Positions 43,522 through 46,667 of a stretch of DNA of 46,667 nt are shown one piece after another (the first letter of the stretch is position 1; each line of letters starts with the position of its first letter). Origin of the DNA: Acetobacter senegalensis. Its GTDB lineage: Bacteria; Pseudomonadota; Alphaproteobacteria; Acetobacterales; Acetobacteraceae. Both the position numbers and the translations under genes were made by a program. The stretch covers positions 1 to 46,667 of the forward strand of contig NZ_LHZU01000119.1 of assembly GCF_001580995.1 (NCBI RefSeq). The letters run 5' to 3'. The notes under the pieces were generated by a model. That model saw nothing but the letters and a program-made list of their open reading frames with translations, was not told where the DNA came from and did not search any database.

Positions 43522-44592
43522 ATGAAACAATCTGATTTTCCTGAACGGTTTGCAAAGCCCATTGCGGATTCCGCCAGTGCAGGCAACCTTGCCACCATTC
43601 CGGCCACACAGTCCACTGTGGGCGATGGCACGGCGTCTGTCTCCCTTGGCTTTCCGCCAGAAACCTTTATCGGGCGGTCCGCTGGTGGGGTGCCCCCACG
43701 CGGGCAGGACATGAACGGTTTTCTGCATCGCCTCTCTGCCGTGTTGCAGGCTTATCAGGCGGGCATGATCGGCCAGTATGATGCCACTTTTGCTTCTGGC
43801 ATCGGCGGCTATCCTGCCGGAGCCGTGGTGGCAGGTGCAACGCCGGGCACGTTCTGGGTGTCCACCGCAGAAAACAACATGACCATCCCTGGTGCAAATG
43901 GGGCGGCGTGGCAAAATCTTTTTGCAAATTATCTGCCTCTTGCCGGGGGCAAGCTGCAAGGCTCCCTTGCCATAGGCAATGCCTATTCCTTTGACGGTGC
44001 GGGCGGCTACAGCATGCTGTATCGTCTTTCATCCGTTGCGTCAGATGGTGTGCTGGATGTGTATTCCAACGTGGGGGGCACCCGCGTCAATGTGGCGCGC
44101 ATCAGCGCGGATGGGTCCATTGCCATATTTGGAGGCGGCCATTTTTCAGAAAATGGGCAACAGGTAGCAACCCAAAGCTGGGCCAACGCACAATTTGCCA
44201 CCCCCTCCTGGGTCAGTTCACAATTCGCAACATCGGCGTGGGTTTCTGGCCAGTTTGCTACCTCATCATGGGTAAACGGCACCTTTGAACGTGCTGGCGT
44301 ATGCCTGACACTCTCAAACTACAACAATGATTTTGCCACAAATGATGACCGGATCATCAACCTGCCATACGGGAACATGATGCAATGCTTCAGTGTGGAT
44401 AACGTTTCTTCCGGGCGAATCACTTTTCCGGTGGCGTTTTCCGCAGCGCCCCAATCCATTCTGGTGCAGGCGGTAACGGGCGGTGTGATCTCGCACTATC
44501 ATTGCGTGTGGGAACCAGATGCCGCTGGCTTCACCCTGAATCTATATGGCTCCTACAACGCTATTTATGTTGAGGCAAAAGGGAAGAAATAA
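43522..44592 (+). CDS. Tail fibre protein
   Basis: 356 residues after an AAAGG site. N-terminal baseplate-attachment part (FPPETFIGRSAGGVPPRGQD, MNGFLHRLSAVLQAYQAG), a shaft (YLPLAGGKLQGSLAIG), and at residues 220-250 four exact 10-residue repeats of the form W(V/A)xxQFATxx, with Trp at 220, 230, 240 and 250. The C-terminal domain (VCLTLSNYNNDFATNDDRII, FPVAFSAAPQSILVQAVTGG) resembles receptor-binding fibre tips. It recognises the host. Confidence 0.85.
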   Translation: MKQSDFPERFAKPIADSASAGNLATIPATQSTVGDGTASVSLGFPPETFIGRSAGGVPPRGQDMNGFLHRLSAVLQAYQAGMIGQYDATFASGIGGYPAGAVVAGATPGTFWVSTAENNMTIPGANGAAWQNLFANYLPLAGGKLQGSLAIGNAYSFDGAGGYSMLYRLSSVASDGVLDVYSNVGGTRVNVARISADGSIAIFGGGHFSENGQQVATQSWANAQFATPSWVSSQFATSAWVSGQFATSSWVNGTFERAGVCLTLSNYNNDFATNDDRIINLPYGNMMQCFSVDNVSSGRITFPVAFSAAPQSILVQAVTGGVISHYHCVWEPDAAGFTLNLYGSYNAIYVEAKGKK

Positions 44593-44594
44593 CC

Positions 44595-45203
44595 ATGTCA
44601 GATAAGGGGATTTCCAGTTCTTCTCTCTCCGTTGCCGCGCAGGTGCAGGCAGCCTACCCCGCACGCTATTACGCCGGGTATGATGCCACTGCCACACAGC
44701 CCGCCCCCGTTACCGCATGGTATGACACATGGAGCATGAGCAGTGTGGAGAGCCTTCCGCCCGCAAGCCAGCTTGTGCCCATCAGCGCGGCAGACTGGGC
44801 GAACACCACCGGCTTCCGTCTGCCAGCCGGAAAAGCGGTGCAGAATGGCGGCATTGTGGATTACACTGCTCCGCCGCTCCCTTTGGCCACTCAGGCTGCC
44901 AATGCCCTGCAACAGGCAGCCACCACCAGTTGGGCAGCCTATGGCATGTATGGCGAGACGCCGCCCGCCGCCTGGCAGACCTATCTTGCCAGCCTGCGTG
45001 TACTGGCCAGCGGGGCAGACACCACCAGCACGCAGCTTCCTGCACAGCCCGCACTGAGCGCCGCCGCCATGCCCGCACCGGGGGTAAGCGTCAGGGCTGT
45101 TCAGAAAACACACTCTGAAGGAAACGCTGTTTCGTGTCTTGAACAGGCTCCAGTACCGCACCTGACGCAGCCAATACCGACCACAGCAGGGCAGCACGCA
45201 TGA
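44595..45203 (+). CDS. Tail fibre assembly-like protein
   Basis: 202 residues. AYPARYYAGYDATATQPAPV, TAWYDTWSMSSVESLPPAS, LVPISAADWANTTGFRLPAG and ATTSWAAYGMYGETPPAAWQ resemble fibre-assembly chaperones that stand after fibre genes. The last 60 residues are Pro/Thr/Ala-rich. Family assignment is from order and pattern, so moderate. Confidence 0.62.
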   Translation: MSDKGISSSSLSVAAQVQAAYPARYYAGYDATATQPAPVTAWYDTWSMSSVESLPPASQLVPISAADWANTTGFRLPAGKAVQNGGIVDYTAPPLPLATQAANALQQAATTSWAAYGMYGETPPAAWQTYLASLRVLASGADTTSTQLPAQPALSAAAMPAPGVSVRAVQKTHSEGNAVSCLEQAPVPHLTQPIPTTAGQHA

Positions 45204-45727
45204 TTGCTCCCTTGCCTTCCACCGGCTGGCAGCCCGCACCGGCCCGCACCCTGCCTGTGGCTGTGCCTGCCAGCCTGCGCCTGCGTGGACTGCTGGGGCA
45301 AACCGTTGCTCTGGCATGGGCCCCAAAAGCGAGTGCCGACACGCTGGATTTTACGCTGGATGCCACTGAATGGCTGCGCGGCACGGGGGATTACCTCGCC
45401 AGTGTTGCCGCCAGCGTGCCTACGGCCTCCGGGCAGGAGACGGATATGCGTGTGCTGTGGGCCACTTTGGTCAATGGCATGGCGTGCCTGTTTCTCAGCG
45501 GCGGTGCTCCCGGCACGGTGCAAACGGTTCTGGTCAGTGTTACCACACAGCAGGGCCGTAGTCTCAGTCAGCCGGTTTCCATAGCCATTCACTCCACCAG
45601 CCCGGCCACACCGGCCGCCACAGCCCCCAGCCTGCCAGATGGCACGGCGGTGCCTCCAAATGCCCTTGCACTTTCCAATACGGTCATTCTGACAACGGAA
45701 AGCGGGTGCCCCTATCTTCTAGCCTGA
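45200..45727 (+). CDS. Phage fibre-tail adaptor protein
   Basis: 175 residues. LDFTLDATEWLRGTGDYLAS, ACLFLSGGAPGTVQTVLVSV and TTQQGRSLSQPVSIAI fit the pattern of fibre-tail adaptor proteins (dTLdxTlDxxxWL, LSGGxpGtxytvxvxvtTxxGR). The C-terminus is Pro/Thr/Ser-rich. It overlaps the previous gene by four bases. It would connect a fibre to the baseplate edge. Confidence 0.72.
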   Translation: MIAPLPSTGWQPAPARTLPVAVPASLRLRGLLGQTVALAWAPKASADTLDFTLDATEWLRGTGDYLASVAASVPTASGQETDMRVLWATLVNGMACLFLSGGAPGTVQTVLVSVTTQQGRSLSQPVSIAIHSTSPATPAATAPSLPDGTAVPPNALALSNTVILTTESGCPYLLA

Positions 45728-45742
45728 AGGACACAACCCCCA

Positions 45743-46303
45743 ATGTCCGGGTCTTCCACCACGGCGGCCACCCTAAGTGGCACGCCGCTTTCCGCGTTGC
45801 CGGTGCAGGCCCAGCCTGCGGCAACTGATCTTGTTTTTGGTATTTTCAACGGGCAGGGGCAGTTTGTGCCCCAGGGCAAGATCTGGTCCGGCGCGGTTGA
45901 TAAAACAGGCGATACACTCTCCGGTTTGCTGGCCTGTCCAATTGCCCCATCTGCCCCTGCGCATCTGGCCAACAAAGCCTATGTGGATGCCATGAGCGGG
46001 CAGGTGCAGGGGGCAGTCTCCACCCTTGTGACACAGGCGCAGGATGCCGCAACACAGGCCGGGCAGGCGGCCTCTGGCGCGGCGGGTGCTGCCGCCACCA
46101 TTGTAGATGCGCAAAAAGGCACCCCCAACGGGCTTGCGGCACTTTCCGCATCCGGCAACCTGCTTCTGGGTGGGCTGGAATGTCTGGGCGTGCGGAATGG
46201 CCATGTGCTGATGACGCTTGAACTCCCCACCACAGACCCCGGCGTAGCGGGCGCATGGTGGAACAATGGCGGCTATATCTGCATCTCTCAGGAAAACACA
46301 TGA
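45743..46303 (+). CDS. Tail fibre-like protein, short
   Basis: 186 residues; AAGGA lies upstream. Begins SGSSTTAATLSGTPLSALPV, followed by LANKAYVDAMSGQVQGAVST (the NKAYVD linker is common in tail fibres), a coiled Ala/Gly-rich stretch, and the end LPTTDPGVAGAWWNNGGYIC with ISQ, which is typical of short phage fibre ends. It may be a side fibre or fibre cap. ATGA overlap with the next gene. Confidence 0.76.
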   Translation: MSGSSTTAATLSGTPLSALPVQAQPAATDLVFGIFNGQGQFVPQGKIWSGAVDKTGDTLSGLLACPIAPSAPAHLANKAYVDAMSGQVQGAVSTLVTQAQDAATQAGQAASGAAGAAATIVDAQKGTPNGLAALSASGNLLLGGLECLGVRNGHVLMTLELPTTDPGVAGAWWNNGGYICISQENT

Positions 46304-46667
46304 GCATGAAATCTGTTCTTAAAGCCCGTATTCTGCTCAGTGCCTGTTCCGGGCTGCTTTTGGTGGCCTCTGTTCATACAGTTGCCGCCACGCGCCCCAA
46401 CCATCTGCTACCCCAATACCAGCAGAGCGTTCCCGCAGTGCGGGCAGCCCTCCATGGTCCGTTGCCGTCCGTGCAAACCGCGCCAGTATCGTCGCCAGAA
46501 GGACCCGGCACCTCCATCACTGGCACACCTGTAAGCCAGTCACGCAAGGCGATGCTGAAACATGCTGTGGAAACAGCGCCCGGCGTGAAAAAGAGCTTGC
46601 AGAAACGGCTTCTTTCCGCACCGATCGCCGCCACAGCCGCCACAGCCGCCACAGCCGCCACAGCCGC
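46300..46667 (+). CDS. Secreted protein with AAT repeats, partial
   Basis: Starts at 46300 (ATGA overlap) and runs off the window. The N-terminus (MSMKSVLKARILLSACSGLL, LVASVHTVAA) is a signal peptide or anchor. About 80 residues of a charged, Ser/Pro-rich segment follow, then Ala-Ala-Thr repeats from the GCCGCCACA array. A lysis or wall-acting role is possible from position at the end of the fibre genes, but no catalytic domain is seen in the part present. Confidence 0.6.
   Translation, partial: MSMKSVLKARILLSACSGLLLVASVHTVAATRPNHLLPQYQQSVPAVRAALHGPLPSVQTAPVSSPEGPGTSITGTPVSQSRKAMLKHAVETAPGVKKSLQKRLLSAPIAATAATAATAATA
46627..46667. repeat. GCCGCCACA nonamer tandem repeat
   Basis: Four perfect nine-base copies and a partial one, cut by the window edge. 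Each unit encodes Ala-Ala-Thr, so copy changes keep frame. It lies inside the partial secreted-protein gene. Confidence 0.92.

Overview
The window looks like a chromosomal segment of an acetic acid bacterium (Acetobacteraceae, probably Acetobacter or a close relative). The evidence is a PQQ-type sorbosone dehydrogenase, a Hint-domain surface protein, alphaproteobacterial-type phage genes and GC-rich coding DNA. This assignment is inferred from gene content, not from a database match.

Left part (1-7180): a small unknown gene, an AT-rich stretch, a tiny lipoprotein, a LysE-type exporter, a Hint-domain protein and a large M16 peptidase. From about 7143 a phage gene set begins. It has a leftward S24-type repressor with its own promoter and operator, then rightward early genes: HTH protein, replication-type winged-helix protein, unknown genes, a LprI-like secreted protein and a small MPWT protein.

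The rightward phage genes keep canonical order to the end of the window: TerS-like, TerL, DUF1073 portal, DUF2213 protease/scaffold, cement protein, DUF2184 capsid, DUF4054 connector, tail completion and terminator, DUF3383 sheath, DUF3277 tube, chaperone with a probable -1 frameshift, tape measure, baseplate, spike, gp25/gpW, gpJ, DUF2612, fibre genes and a fibre-tail adaptor. It therefore encodes a head plus a contractile tail.

This order is broken three times by bacterial-looking genes, mostly leftward. Island 1 (12198-14308) holds the sorbosone dehydrogenase and a probable structured RNA. Island 2 (about 17134-23713) holds a P-loop kinase-like gene, cspA, an HTH remnant, trhO, an acidic protein, a glutathionylspermidine-synthase-family gene, a small membrane protein, a Dabb protein and a hydrolase. 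Island 3 (38805-41350) holds a large catalase. No integrase, transposase or lysis gene is visible. A domesticated, GTA-like or cargo-bearing phage is the main hypothesis. A partly decayed prophage with inserted genes is the alternative.

Other signals are a minus-strand RNA with C/U-rich (anti-Shine-Dalgarno-like) loops at 13742-13990, a 111-base multi-hairpin element at 29758-29868, short tandem repeats (CCAAAG, CCAAAA, CTCAGC, GCCGCCACA) and long disordered insertions in several virion proteins.
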